Positions 20,135 through 30,081 of a stretch of DNA of 64,000 bases are shown here, piece after piece. The stretch comes from an uncultured Helicobacter sp. (lineage in GTDB: Bacteria > Campylobacterota > Campylobacteria > Campylobacterales > Helicobacteraceae): assembly GCF_910577135.1 (NCBI RefSeq), contig NZ_CAJTLL010000005.1, positions 1 through 64,000 on the forward strand, given 5' to 3'. Under the pieces are notes generated by a model. The model had not been told where the DNA came from and made no database searches. It saw only the letters and a list, made by a program, of their open reading frames with translations. Position numbers and translations under genes: made by a program. Each line of letters opens with the position of its first letter. Within the stretch, counting starts at the first letter, position 1.

Positions 20135-20311
20135 AGTTGTCTCCACTAATTATTAAGATAAGCGCGATTGTAACAATTAAAGCTAAATAAATTGTAAGAA
20201 AACGATTGCTTTTTATCAAACAAAAAACAATAGGTAGGATTCTAAATTTATTTATTTTAATTTATATGAAATTAAACGTAAAGAGCATACATAAAGTTTT
20301 TAAGATAGACT

Positions 20312-20408
20312 TGGATTGCTCTCATTCTGCACTTGCAAACCTTTTAAGGCATTAACTTATGATGCAGAGAGGGTAATTTGACTTAGGCAATATACAAGTG
20401 AGAATGAG
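20312..20408 (-). ncRNA. Candidate structured small RNA between peb4 and adk
   Basis: The 415-base gap 20135-20549 shows no coding sense. It contains an imperfect long-range stem: 20321-20335 pairs with 20395-20408 (14 pairs, one bulged G), enclosing about 59 bases with smaller internal pairings (for example CAAACC with GGGTAATTTG). On the minus strand a perfect TATAAT (20414-20409) sits just before the 5' arm, as a promoter for an RNA of roughly 90-100 bases would. Further toward adk are a GCAGCA/TGCTGC hairpin (20448-20486) and a TTAATTT/AAATTA hairpin near 20510-20535, the latter possibly an adk terminator. No known RNA family was recognised. Confidence 0.35.
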
Positions 20409-20549
20409 ATTATACTAAGGTCTCTTTATTTTAAATGACACTGTATTGCAGCATCTTTGAATAGGCTTAAGGTATCCCTTTGCTGCTATGGAGAAAATGT
20501 TTCCTCTTAATTTAAAAGTAAATTACACATAAGAGCTTGAGGATTTGTA

Positions 20550-21122
20550 TTAGATTTTACTTTTCACAAATGTTTCCATTTCGCTCACAATTTCTTCGAT
20601 ACTACGTTCCCCATTAATCTTATGCAGCACTTTTGATTGTGTGTAGAATGCTTGTATTTCTGTTAATGGTGAGAGATAGACTTGCATACGATTATTGAAT
20701 ACCTCTGCATTATCATCAGCTCCTCTTGCACGCCCCAATACCCTGTATCGTGCGACTGCTTCGCTTACTTGCACTTCAATAACACTTATAAGTTCTACTT
20801 GATTTTGAGATTTTAGCTTTTCATCTAAGGCTTGCATTTGCTCCACGCTGCGAGGATAGCCATCAATAATGATTACATCTTTAGGCGCATTGGCTAGGGC
20901 ATTGAGGATGGTGCTTACCACAATATCAAGCGGCACAAGATTCCCCTTGCTGATAAAACTATCAATGATCTTTCCCTGCTCACTTCCACTTGCCACTTCT
21001 TCACGGAGTAGGTCTCCGGTAGAGTAATGCACGATAGAATCTGTATTGTGTTGTGCGATAAGTTGTGCATCTGTTGTCTTACCAGAGCCGGGTGCGCCGA
21101 TAATTAAAAACAATTTTTTCAT
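20550..21122 (-). CDS. adk: Adenylate kinase (short form)
   Basis: A 190-residue nucleoside monophosphate kinase converting AMP and ATP to two ADP. P-loop GAPGSGKTT (9-17), [15 protein letters not shown] and GRARGADDN are present. The zinc/LID insertion of long adenylate kinases is absent, as in H. pylori. ATG 21122 follows GAAGGAGACAAA. Confidence 0.95.
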   Translation of the reverse strand: MKKLFLIIGAPGSGKTTDAQLIAQHNTDSIVHYSTGDLLREEVASGSEQGKIIDSFISKGNLVPLDIVVSTILNALANAPKDVIIIDGYPRSVEQMQALDEKLKSQNQVELISVIEVQVSEAVARYRVLGRARGADDNAEVFNNRMQVYLSPLTEIQAFYTQSKVLHKINGERSIEEIVSEMETFVKSKI

Positions 21123-21271
21123 TTTGTCTCCTTCAAATTAAAAATTAAAATGTCTAAAACTTAATATTTAGTTCTGTATAGGGAGGTTTGATTATACTTT
21201 TTTAAATCTTAAGAAAAGCTAGTAGTGCTTTGAAGTATTCTGAAAAATTATGCAATGTGAGTATAAAAAAC

Positions 21272-22060
21272 CTAAAAAACTACCTTGATGGGCTGTTTTT
21301 CCGAGAAATAAAGAGCGTGGGTGTAGCCCACACTTTTTGCTAAAGCGCATAAATCATTATATCTAAAGCCAATGTGTTCTACACTATGGGCGTCCGAACC
21401 AAAGGTAATATCGATACCTTTTTGAAAGGCTTTTTCTAAGATAAATGCGCTAGGATAGCATTCTTTAATAGGTTTGCGCCACCCAGCAGCGTTAAGCTCG
21501 ATAGCCAAATGATTATCGGCGATAGATTCTAAGGCGCGATTGAGATAGGGTATTTGAGAATCAGGCATAGTATGTCCAAAGAGTTTGAGCAAATCTAAAT
21601 GTCCTACGATTTGAAAAAAGCCTGTTTGCGCCATTTGAGCGATGGAGCATAGATATTCACTCCAGCATTGCTCGATGTCGCGTTTAGCGTATTCGCCTAT
21701 AAACGCAGGATTATCAAAGCCCCAAGATTCTAAAAAATGCACGGAGCCAATGAGATAATCAAAAGGCTGTGATAAAAGTGGAGATTCTATCAAATCCTCT
21801 CTATGTAGGATATAGTCGACTTCTAAGGCGCTTAGAATGGTAATTTTATCTTTAAATTTTTCCTGCAAACGGGTGATTTCTCTAAGATATTGGGGGAGTT
21901 CTGCCAGATTCATACGATATGCCTCATCAAATGCCATAGGTGCGTGGCAGGAGAAGCCAAAAATATCAATATTTTGTGCGATGGCTTGAATGATATATTC
22001 CTCCATTGTGCCTGTAGCGTGGCGACAAAGGGCAGTGTGATTATGTAAATCAATGTGCAT
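21272..22060 (-). CDS. PHP-domain phosphoesterase, histidinol-phosphatase-like
   Basis: A 262-residue metal-dependent PHP protein. Metal-ligand motifs are HIDLHNHT at the N-terminus, SCHAPM, LEVDYI, SVHFLE, GHLDLLK and GSDAHS. The order fits the HisJ/HisK histidinol-phosphatase branch, but related proteins act on other phosphoesters and no his genes are nearby. ATG 22060 is preferred to the in-frame ATG 22069 because AAGGA lies nine bases before the former and abuts the latter. Confidence 0.8.
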   Translation of the reverse strand: MHIDLHNHTALCRHATGTMEEYIIQAIAQNIDIFGFSCHAPMAFDEAYRMNLAELPQYLREITRLQEKFKDKITILSALEVDYILHREDLIESPLLSQPFDYLIGSVHFLESWGFDNPAFIGEYAKRDIEQCWSEYLCSIAQMAQTGFFQIVGHLDLLKLFGHTMPDSQIPYLNRALESIADNHLAIELNAAGWRKPIKECYPSAFILEKAFQKGIDITFGSDAHSVEHIGFRYNDLCALAKSVGYTHALYFSEKQPIKVVF

Positions 22061-22170
22061 AAATATCATTCCTTGCTGATTTGTGGGTATGTGTTTGCAA
22101 AGGGATTCTATAATGCTTTACTTATAAATGGCTTAGAATAGGCAAAATTTAAAGTATTTGGGTGAAAACA

Positions 22171-22626
22171 ATGAAGTATGTTTTTAAGATTACAATATGC
22201 GCTATGACGGCTTTGATAGTAATGAGTGGGTGCTTTGTGGATTTAGTGCGACAAGAGAATAAAGAAGCGCTGTTAGAGTCAAGTAAGCAATGGTATGTAT
22301 ACAAGATTCTTTATCAAAATGGGCGTGAATTTACACCTATATGGGAGCAAGCCAAGTCGAGTATGAGCTTTGATGTAGATGAAAATCGTATCTTTGGCGT
22401 GAGTGTATGCAATAATTATTTTGCAACTTTTGCCTTGAGTGGCAAAAAACTAAAAGTGAGCAATAGTGGCTCATCACGTCGTATATGCTTCCCCCACGAG
22501 AGCGCGGAATATGAGTATTATTTTCTAAAAGCCTTGGAGGGAGATTTTATTGTGCGTAAAAAAGGTAATCAAATGCAGTTAGAAGGCAAAGAGGCAACAT
22601 ATTATCTCAAATTGATTGAAGATTAA
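22171..22626 (+). CDS. META-domain-like lipoprotein
   Basis: A 151-residue lipoprotein: basic start, hydrophobic segment, lipobox VMSGC with the modified Cys at 21. The mature part has a Trp-containing opening, a GVSVCNNYFATF stretch and a C-terminal strand resembling the META/HslJ fold, which binds small molecules or acts in stress. The GTG at 22162 is possible, but ATG 22171 gives a standard signal peptide. It is divergent from the PHP gene and followed two bases later by yigZ. Confidence 0.65.
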   Translation: MKYVFKITICAMTALIVMSGCFVDLVRQENKEALLESSKQWYVYKILYQNGREFTPIWEQAKSSMSFDVDENRIFGVSVCNNYFATFALSGKKLKVSNSGSSRRICFPHESAEYEYYFLKALEGDFIVRKKGNQMQLEGKEATYYLKLIED

Positions 22627-22627
22627 A

Positions 22628-23209
22628 ATGAAAATGCTTCTTTCTCAAGCACAGGGTAGTTTTGAGAGTAAGGGTTCAAAGTTTTTAAGCTTTTTAACAC
22701 CTTTTGGTGAATTTGACACTTTATATAAAAATTTGCGACAAGAACACACAAAGGCGGCGCATTTTGTTCGTGCGAGTCGGCATTTGAATGAATATCAGCA
22801 TATTATAGAATCTTTTGATGATGATAGAGAGCCAAAGGGGAGTAGCGGTATACCAAGCTTGAATGTGTTACGTGGGGAGGAGCTTATTAATGTGGGGGTG
22901 GTGGTTGTGCGCTATTTTGGTGGGCAGCTTTTGGGCGTTGGTGGGCTAGTGAGAGCATATACGGCAGCTGTGCAAAATACCATAGAAATGGCTCAAACAC
23001 AGCATTTATTGCAAACATTTGTAATGAGTGAAAGTATAACATTACAAATTGCCTATAATCAACTTTCCTTGTGTGAGTATGAGGCACAAAAAATGGGTTT
23101 GAAGGTTTATAAAGATTCGTTTTTAGCAAATGGGGTGAGGCTTAGAATAGAGGGTAAAAAAAGTGCTTTGGAGACACTTTTAGCTAAGAGATTTATGGAA
23201 GATTCTTAA
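22628..23209 (+). CDS. yigZ: YigZ/IMPACT-family protein
   Basis: A 193-residue cytoplasmic protein with a UPF0029/IMPACT domain: SKGSKFLSF at the N-terminus, FDDDREPKGSSGIP, VVVRYFGGQLLGVGGLVRAY, then a small ferredoxin-like C-terminal domain. Bacterial members are of uncertain function. The frame opens earlier with TTG 22616 inside the previous gene; ATG 22628 is used here though its ribosome site is weak, suggesting coupling to the lipoprotein gene. Confidence 0.88.
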   Translation: MKMLLSQAQGSFESKGSKFLSFLTPFGEFDTLYKNLRQEHTKAAHFVRASRHLNEYQHIIESFDDDREPKGSSGIPSLNVLRGEELINVGVVVVRYFGGQLLGVGGLVRAYTAAVQNTIEMAQTQHLLQTFVMSESITLQIAYNQLSLCEYEAQKMGLKVYKDSFLANGVRLRIEGKKSALETLLAKRFMEDS

Positions 23210-23268
23210 TTATCCATTAATTGAAAAATCTTTGTTACACTGCAATATATTTGTGAAAAGGATTGGCT

Positions 23269-24300
23269 TTGAAAAAATATATAGTCGCTGTGGTAGGTGC
23301 AAGTGGGGCTGTTGGCGAGGAGATTTTTAGAGTTTTGGAGGAATGTAAGTTCCCTGTGGCGAGGATTGTGCCATTAGCAAGTAAGCGCAGTGTGAGTAAG
23401 GAGATAGAGTTTGATTCACAAACGTATAAAATACAAGAGACAACACACGAAATTTTTGCTAAAGAAAATGTAGAGATAGCCTTTTTTTCAGCAGGAGGCA
23501 AGGTAAGCGCAGAGTTTGCACCAAGTGCAGTAAGAGCTGGAGCGGTAGTGATAGATAATACAAGCCATTTCCGTATGGATAGTGATGTGCCACTTGTCGT
23601 GCCTGAAGTGAATGCGGAGGATATTAAGGAATGGCGCAAAAAGGGGATTATTGCTAATCCTAATTGCTCTACGATTCAAATGGTGCAAATCCTTGCACCC
23701 TTGCATAAGGTATTTGGCATAAAACGTGTAGATGTAAGCACCTATCAAGCAGCAAGTGGAGCGGGCAAACGCGGTATGGAGGAGCTTGTAATGCAAATGC
23801 AGGCATTTTTTGCCTTTAAGCTTGATGAGGCGGCGGCTGAAGTATTTCCCCATCGTTTGGCTTTTAATGTGATTCCACATATTGATGTATTTATGCCAAA
23901 TGACTACACCAAAGAGGAAATGAAAATGATTAATGAAACACATAAGATTATGCACGTCTCTTTCCCTGTGAGTGCTACTTGTGTGCGTGTGCCGGTTTTA
24001 CGCAGTCATAGTGAATCTGTTACGATTGTATTTGAAAAGAAAGTTGATGTAAAAAAAATTCGCGAGCTTCTCGTGCAGTCCTCTAATGTAGTGCTTTGTG
24101 ATGATCCAGAGCGCAAACTCTATCCTATGCCAAGCTTTGCAAGTGAGACAGACCAAACATACGTAGGGCGCATACGTGCAGATAATTTTGATAAACATAT
24201 TGTGCATTTATGGTGTGTAGCAGACCAGATTCGCGTAGGAGCGGCAACAAATGCAGTGAGAATCGCTCAAAAGTGGATTGAAATGCAAGAGAATAAATAA
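23269..24300 (+). CDS. asd: Aspartate-semialdehyde dehydrogenase
   Basis: A 343-residue NADPH enzyme reducing aspartyl phosphate to aspartate semialdehyde, the branch point to lysine, diaminopimelate, threonine and methionine. The nucleotide loop VVGASGAVGEE, the catalytic Cys in NPNCSTIQMV, SGAGKRGMEE, and the substrate-binding SHSESV region are present. Start TTG 23269 has AAGGA six bases upstream, whereas TTG 23263 would abut it. It is followed 29 bases later by hemE. Confidence 0.94.
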   Translation: MKKYIVAVVGASGAVGEEIFRVLEECKFPVARIVPLASKRSVSKEIEFDSQTYKIQETTHEIFAKENVEIAFFSAGGKVSAEFAPSAVRAGAVVIDNTSHFRMDSDVPLVVPEVNAEDIKEWRKKGIIANPNCSTIQMVQILAPLHKVFGIKRVDVSTYQAASGAGKRGMEELVMQMQAFFAFKLDEAAAEVFPHRLAFNVIPHIDVFMPNDYTKEEMKMINETHKIMHVSFPVSATCVRVPVLRSHSESVTIVFEKKVDVKKIRELLVQSSNVVLCDDPERKLYPMPSFASETDQTYVGRIRADNFDKHIVHLWCVADQIRVGAATNAVRIAQKWIEMQENK

Positions 24301-24329
24301 TAAAAAAACAAAGTTAAAAGGTGGCAGGA

Positions 24330-25352
24330 ATGATTTTTATCGATGCGTGTTTTAGGAAGCCCACACCCTATACACCTATATGGCTTATGCGACAGGCTGG
24401 ACGCTATTTGAGTGAATATAGGCAAACTCGCACAAAGGCAGGGAGCTTTTTAGATTTATGTAAAAATGTGGAGCTTGCTACAGAGGTAACGCTTCAGCCC
24501 ATAGAGATTTTAGATGTTGATGCGGCGATTTTATTTAGTGATATTTTAGTAGTGCCGATGGAGATGGGGCTGCCACTGGAGTTTTTAGCCGGTGAGGGAC
24601 CACATTTTCAAAGAACAGTCAGCACGATGGAGGATATAAATGCTTTAAGTGAGAGGGCATATACACGTCTTAATTATGTCTATGATGCGGTAAGTGCTAT
24701 CCGCGCCAAGCTCCCTAAAGATAAGGCACTCATAGGATTTTGTGGTTCTCCTTGGACGTTGGCTACCTATATGATTGAAGGGCAGGGGAGTAAAACATAT
24801 ACAAAGAGCAAGGCTATGTTATATAAAGAGCCACAGATTCTAAGAGCATTGCTTGAGAGATTAAGCGAGGAGTTGAAATACTATGTGGAGAGGCAGATTC
24901 TCGCTGGGGCAAATGCAGTGCAAATCTTTGATAGCTGGGCAGCTGCGTTAGAATGTGAGGCGTATATGGAATTTAGTTGGAAATATATGAAAGATATCGC
25001 CTCATATCTTAAGGCGAAATATCCGCATATCCCTGTTATGCTTTTCCCTAAGGGGATTGCGGGGTATTTAGATAAAATCGATGGGGTATTTGATGTTTTT
25101 GGTGTGGATTGGAGCACACCTATGAATCTTGCTCAAGCAAAGCTAGGAGGAAAATATGTTTTGCAGGGGAATTTAGAGCCATCAAGATTGTATGATATAG
25201 AATCTATGGAGAGAGGTGTAGATGAGATTCTCTCCATAATGGGCAAAAAGCCCGGACATATCTTTAATTTAGGGCACGGAATGCTCCCTGATTTACCACG
25301 TGAAAATACTATCGCGCTTGTAAAAATGGTGAGGGATAAAAGTAGGCGATAA
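24330..25352 (+). CDS. hemE: Uroporphyrinogen decarboxylase
   Basis: A 340-residue haem-pathway enzyme removing four carboxyl groups from uroporphyrinogen III. The N-terminal signature [13 protein letters not shown] with its Arg residues, FSDILVVPM with the active-site Asp, [13 protein letters not shown] and FNLGHG near the C-terminus are all present. ATG 24330 is chosen over GTG 24321; AAGG lies eight to nine bases upstream. Confidence 0.95.
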   Translation: MIFIDACFRKPTPYTPIWLMRQAGRYLSEYRQTRTKAGSFLDLCKNVELATEVTLQPIEILDVDAAILFSDILVVPMEMGLPLEFLAGEGPHFQRTVSTMEDINALSERAYTRLNYVYDAVSAIRAKLPKDKALIGFCGSPWTLATYMIEGQGSKTYTKSKAMLYKEPQILRALLERLSEELKYYVERQILAGANAVQIFDSWAAALECEAYMEFSWKYMKDIASYLKAKYPHIPVMLFPKGIAGYLDKIDGVFDVFGVDWSTPMNLAQAKLGGKYVLQGNLEPSRLYDIESMERGVDEILSIMGKKPGHIFNLGHGMLPDLPRENTIALVKMVRDKSRR

Positions 25353-25469
25353 GCACTTGAAGTCAAAATTAATAATTTTTTTGGTGAGCGCATAATGTCT
25401 CGCTTTTATAAGCAAAAATAAAAACGAAATAACATTATTTTAATGTTGGTTTAGTTGTAGGGGGCATTG

Positions 25470-25764
25470 TTATACTGCTTGTTTGTAAAATATGACACGA
25501 TTTTCTTTGGTTACGGCAGGAAATTTGCCTATAAAAGTGTAAAAAGGCAGTAATGCTGCGATTGTCTTAATGAGATATTCTTTTTCCGTATTGGCGGGGT
25601 TGTAAGCGGTGCTCTCAATCAAGCCTTAAAAAAGAAGAGCCATCTAATGCGTTGCAAAATGTGGATATTTTGCATTCGTATTGGTTGAAATGCAATTTTT
25701 GTTTGGACGTGATTGCTGGATTACTAAAGGGTAGCCTACTAGTGTTAAATAATGTCTCATACAC
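25470..25764 (-). pseudogene. Frameshifted remnant of an unrecognised gene
   Basis: On the minus strand a protein-like reading begins near GTG 25764 and runs through residues such as LPFSNPAITSKQKLHF and ISTFCNALDGSSFL, then needs a one-base shift at the run near 25626-25635 to continue as LIESTAYNPANTEKEYLIKT and FYTFIGKFPAVTKENRVIFY before TAA 25472-25470. Removing one A restores about 97 continuous codons. An in-frame TAG lies just upstream of the GTG. The family is not recognised, and the gene may be a truncated tail as well as frameshifted. Nothing else is seen in 25353-25823. Confidence 0.5.
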
Positions 25765-25823
25765 CCTTCTATAAAGCTAAAGCCCCTTCTTTTGAATGGA
25801 CTTTACTTTGGAAACTTAATGAT

Positions 25824-27134
25824 TTATGCCACTTCTAGCAAAGTAACTTTTAGCTTTTTAATCCTCGCTCCGTCCATTTCAAGCACTTCAAAAGTAAAAT
25901 ACTCATCGTTGATTTTGTCCTTTACCACAGGAAGTCGCCCTAGTAAGCCAAATACATAGCCGCCTATGGTAATATGGTCATTTGTATTGCTAAAAGCAAT
26001 GCTAAATCTCTCCTCAATACTCTCTAGCTCAAGTTTGCCATCAAACTCATATGTATGTGCGTCAATTTGCCTCATATTCTCGATTTTTAAATCGTGTTCA
26101 TCGCTAATATCGCCGATTATCTCCTCGATAATATCCTCCATCGTTAGAAGCCCTGAAGTGCCGCCATATTCGTCGACAACGAGTGCAGTATGGACTTGCT
26201 GACGATTCATAGTGTTGAGAATCTGCGAGATATGGGCTGTTTCTGGCACGATAATCATATTTCTTACAAGCTTTGAGAGATTATGCTCCCCGCCTTTAAA
26301 AGTGTTTTCAAATAAATCGCGGATATGTATCATACCTAAGATATTATCCTTAGAATCTTGGTAGTAGGGATAACGTGTGTGATTAGTCTGCAGGACGATT
26401 TCAATATTTTTTTCATAGTTATCTTGGGCATTGAGGCATATCATATCTTTGCGTGGGGTCATAATCTCTTTAGCAAGGGTATCGGAGAAATCTACTGCAT
26501 TTTTGATAATCTCTCCTTCGATAGAATCTAAATATCCACCCTTAAGGCTTTCTCCTACGATGATTTTTAGCTCTTCATCTGAATGTGCCCTTTCATTTTC
26601 GTGTGCAGGGGTGATATGGATAAGCTTTAAGAAAAATGCCGCGAGCAAATCAAAAAGCTTAACAAAAGGAGAAAAGATAATCCAAAAAGTATAGAGAGGT
26701 CGTGCGACAAAAAGCACCACAGATTCAGTTTTAGCAATGGCAATAGATTTTGGTACAAGCTCACCTAGCACGACGTGCAGGAGTGTTACCAATATAAAGG
26801 CAATCACTGAAGCGATGGAATGCACGAGAAAGGGTGAAGATTCTAAGAGATAATGAAAGGGCAGGGCGATGAGATTAGCAAAGGCATTTTCACTCACCCA
26901 CCCAAGCGCCAAAGAAGCAAAGGTGATACCAAGCTGTGTAGCACTGAGATAGGTATCGAGTGAATTAGTCATCTTTAAGGCGAGAGAGGCATTTTTTACA
27001 TCATTATTGGCAAGTTCCTCTAGCTTGGATTTTCGAATTTTAACAATTGCAAACTCTGATAGCACAAAAAAAGCATTAAGAAAAACTAAAAACAATGCTA
27101 GGATAAGCATTAAAACCGACGAATACGGGTCCAA
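25824..27134 (-). CDS. CNNM/CorC-HlyC-family membrane protein with CBS domains
   Basis: A 436-residue protein with three parts: an N-terminal DUF21/CNNM transmembrane domain (about 1-190), a CBS pair (about 215-340, including EIMTPRKDMICL and DEYGGTSGLLTMEDI), and a C-terminal CorC_HlyC transporter-associated domain with ITIGGYVFGLLG. The family is linked to magnesium/cobalt export and was once called haemolysin. The start is TTG 27134, five bases after AAGGAG. Confidence 0.9.
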   Translation of the reverse strand: MDPYSSVLMLILALFLVFLNAFFVLSEFAIVKIRKSKLEELANNDVKNASLALKMTNSLDTYLSATQLGITFASLALGWVSENAFANLIALPFHYLLESSPFLVHSIASVIAFILVTLLHVVLGELVPKSIAIAKTESVVLFVARPLYTFWIIFSPFVKLFDLLAAFFLKLIHITPAHENERAHSDEELKIIVGESLKGGYLDSIEGEIIKNAVDFSDTLAKEIMTPRKDMICLNAQDNYEKNIEIVLQTNHTRYPYYQDSKDNILGMIHIRDLFENTFKGGEHNLSKLVRNMIIVPETAHISQILNTMNRQQVHTALVVDEYGGTSGLLTMEDIIEEIIGDISDEHDLKIENMRQIDAHTYEFDGKLELESIEERFSIAFSNTNDHITIGGYVFGLLGRLPVVKDKINDEYFTFEVLEMDGARIKKLKVTLLEVA

Positions 27135-27192
27135 AAATTCTCCTTAAGAAAAATGAAGATTTGAATTGTAATCAATCAAATCTTTTAAAATA

Positions 27193-28779
27193 CTAAAGTT
27201 CAAAACCAGCACTAATAATTATATAGTATGTCAATGCTCCAAGTAGCGCAGACATAGGCACAGTAATAAGCCAAGAAGCGATAATTTTATTAATCGCACT
27301 GCGCTTAACAAGCTCTTGTTTGTAGGCTTTTTTGAGTGATTTGCGCTCTTTTCTATCAAGACGTGGCAGCATTTTAAGCTTATCATTGCTTTTTAATGCC
27401 TCAAGCATTAAGCCCTTTTTCTTAATACTTGCCTTATTGAATCTTTCTAAAAAAGCTTCTACCTCTTGCGCGTCCTTGCCTTTGTGGGCTTCTATGATGG
27501 TTTGCTGCATTTCATAATAGCGCTTTTTGAGATATTCGCGCAAAAATCCTACACCAAAAATTGCTCCAAGTGCAATATGCGTAGAGCTTACCGGTAATCC
27601 TAGCTGCGAGGCAAGCAGCACGGTTAAAGCTGCACTCATAGCGATACAAAATGCCCTCATTTTGTCCAACTCTGTAATTTCACTTCCTACAGTGCGAATA
27701 AGGCGAGGACCATAAAGGGCTAAACCAAGTGAAATACCAAGCCCCCCGATAATCATAATCCACAAAGGCACACCGGCTTTTGCAGAGGGTAGGGAATCTA
27801 GATTTTGAAGTGTTTCATTAATAGCAGCAAGAGGTCCAATGGCATTAGCCACATCATTTGCCCCGTGAGCGAAGCTTAGAAGGGCAGCTGCAAAAATAAG
27901 TGGGATAGTAAAAAGGGAGTTAATATCTTCTTTTGTATTTAGGAGAGAATCTGCCTTTTTTGCCACAATGGGACGCACGGTGAAATATACAATGATGGCA
28001 ATAATAAAGCTAATAGCCACAGATACGCCAATATCGAGGATAGGCAGGACTTTCTTTAATCCTTTAAGGATAAGATAAAGGCTAAAAGCCCAAGTCATCA
28101 CAAAAATGAGGATAGGCACCACCTTTTTAGCAGCTTCACGTTTGTTTTCTTTATAGGTAATGCTTTTTTTAATGATAATAAGAAAAATGACGGCGATAAT
28201 ACCGCCAAGCACAGGGGAAATAATCCAACTAGAAGCAATGCGTAAAAGCTCTATCCAATTTACTACATCAATGCCACCAGCCACAATGCCAGCACCCAAG
28301 ATTCCCCCTACAAGCGAATGTGTAGTAGATACAGGTGCACCAATGGCAGTAGCTAAATGCAGCCATACTGCCCCAGAAAGTAAGGCAGCAAGCATAAGAG
28401 AGACAAATATACGTGGTTCTAAAATTTGCTTAGAATCTATAATGCCAGATTTAATAGTTTCCACCACCTCGCCCCCAGCAATGATTGCCCCCATAGCTTC
28501 ACAAATAGCCGCGATAATGATTGCCCCCACAAGCGTAATAGCGTGAGAGCCAACAGCTGGTCCCACATTGTTTGCTACATCATTTGCACCAATATTCATA
28601 GCCATATAGCCGCCGATGATGGTAGCAAATACAAGCAGAAGTGTGTTATGTCCTGTGTGAGCAAAAATGGCTACAAGTGAAATGATTAAGAAAAAAATAA
28701 GCACAACAAAAAGCTTTGCGCCATCTTTGCGATTAAAACTTTGCGCTTTTTCAATATGCTTAATGTCTTTAAAATCCAT
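27193..28779 (-). CDS. pit: Pit-type inorganic phosphate transporter
   Basis: A 528-residue membrane transporter of the PiT family. Two family repeats are visible: GANDVANNVGPAVGS (N-terminal) and GANDVANAIGPLAA (C-terminal), each followed by a sequence like APVSTTHSLVGGILGAG and LPVSSTHIALGAIFGVG. A long cytoplasmic basic loop lies near residues 415-490. ATG 28779 has AGGAG six bases upstream; an alternative GTG at 28785 is closer to the site. Confidence 0.93.
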   Translation of the reverse strand: MDFKDIKHIEKAQSFNRKDGAKLFVVLIFFLIISLVAIFAHTGHNTLLLVFATIIGGYMAMNIGANDVANNVGPAVGSHAITLVGAIIIAAICEAMGAIIAGGEVVETIKSGIIDSKQILEPRIFVSLMLAALLSGAVWLHLATAIGAPVSTTHSLVGGILGAGIVAGGIDVVNWIELLRIASSWIISPVLGGIIAVIFLIIIKKSITYKENKREAAKKVVPILIFVMTWAFSLYLILKGLKKVLPILDIGVSVAISFIIAIIVYFTVRPIVAKKADSLLNTKEDINSLFTIPLIFAAALLSFAHGANDVANAIGPLAAINETLQNLDSLPSAKAGVPLWIMIIGGLGISLGLALYGPRLIRTVGSEITELDKMRAFCIAMSAALTVLLASQLGLPVSSTHIALGAIFGVGFLREYLKKRYYEMQQTIIEAHKGKDAQEVEAFLERFNKASIKKKGLMLEALKSNDKLKMLPRLDRKERKSLKKAYKQELVKRSAINKIIASWLITVPMSALLGALTYYIIISAGFEL

Positions 28780-28796
28780 AAACACTCCTTTAGGTT

Positions 28797-30071
28797 TCAG
28801 TTGATTTGATTAGGAAGCCAAAGCGAAATTTGAGGGATATATGTTATTAAGAGTAAGCCTACTAGCATAACAACAAGCCAGGGTAAAACAGATATAGTTA
28901 CATCTTTAAGGCTTAAGCCTGTGAGTGAACTTGCCACAAAAAGATTTAACCCCACAGGTGGCGTAAGCATACCTAGCTCCATATTGACAACCATCACAAT
29001 GCCAAAATGTATAGGGTCAATGCCAAGCGCTATGGCAATAGGTAAGAGTAAAGGAGTCATAATCATAATAACAGAACTAGGTTCCATAAATTGCCCCATA
29101 ATAAATAATACAACATTGACAAGAATGAGGAACATCCACCAACTCATTTGCTGTCCTACGAGGAATTCTGCAATAAGATGAGGGATTCTCTCATTGGTGA
29201 GAAAATGAGCAAACACTACTGCAAAGCCGATGATAAAAAATATCATTGCAGTGGTGATTGCCGCATCTAAAAACACGGCATAGAGATCTTTAAATTTGAT
29301 GTCTTTATATACAAAAACGGAGATGATAAACGCATATACAGCACTAATGCCCGCTGCTTCTGTGGCAGTAAATATACCACCATAAATACCGCCAATAATG
29401 ACAAAAATGATAAGTAAAGCCCAAAAGGCTTCGTGGAATTTTTTAAAGCGCAAGGCAAAACTTTCGGGCACACTAGCCTTAAATCCTAATCTTTTTGCTC
29501 CTATATAAGCATATAGCATCATCATTGTACCAATCATTAAGCCCGGAATAATGCCAGCCATAAAAAGTTTTTCAATGGAAACTTCAGCGGTAACCCCATA
29601 GACAATCATCACCACAGAAGGCGGAATGAGAATTCCTAAACTTCCCGCAGAGGTAATCGCCCCCACAGCATAGCTTTTAGGGTATCCTGCATTTTTGATA
29701 GCTAAAAACATTACTGAACCAACCGCCACCACGGTAGCAGGAGAGCTACCACTTACCGCAGCAAAGATGATACAGGCTAAAATCGCACTGATAGGCAATC
29801 CACCGGGTAAATGCCCCACAAGAGACTTTGCAAAATCCACAATACGTTGCGCTGAACTTCCCTTGCTCATAAGTGAGCCTGCCAAGATAAACATAGGAAT
29901 TGCCATAAGAGCAGGTTTTAAGCCATTGAACATAATCTCTGCTGAGCCTACGACATTATAAGAAGTGAATATAAAAAGCGCACTCACAGCGCTAACACCC
30001 AAGGCAATGCTCACAGGTACGCCTATGAGAAGCAAACCAAACAACACTAATAATAAATACGCAACACTCAT
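28797..30071 (-). CDS. dctM: TRAP transporter large membrane subunit (DctM-type)
   Basis: A 424-residue permease with about 12 hydrophobic segments. PMFILAGSLMSKG, GSSPATVVAVGSVMF, GILIPPSVVMIVYG and LGMLTPPVGLNLFV are typical of DctM/SiaM. With the SBP and small subunit upstream it forms a sodium-coupled tripartite uptake system. Substrate is unknown. It begins 10 bases after dctQ; GGGGT precedes the ATG. Confidence 0.92.
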   Translation of the reverse strand: MSVAYLLLVLFGLLLIGVPVSIALGVSAVSALFIFTSYNVVGSAEIMFNGLKPALMAIPMFILAGSLMSKGSSAQRIVDFAKSLVGHLPGGLPISAILACIIFAAVSGSSPATVVAVGSVMFLAIKNAGYPKSYAVGAITSAGSLGILIPPSVVMIVYGVTAEVSIEKLFMAGIIPGLMIGTMMMLYAYIGAKRLGFKASVPESFALRFKKFHEAFWALLIIFVIIGGIYGGIFTATEAAGISAVYAFIISVFVYKDIKFKDLYAVFLDAAITTAMIFFIIGFAVVFAHFLTNERIPHLIAEFLVGQQMSWWMFLILVNVVLFIMGQFMEPSSVIMIMTPLLLPIAIALGIDPIHFGIVMVVNMELGMLTPPVGLNLFVASSLTGLSLKDVTISVLPWLVVMLVGLLLITYIPQISLWLPNQIN

Positions 30072-30081
30072 TTATACCCCG

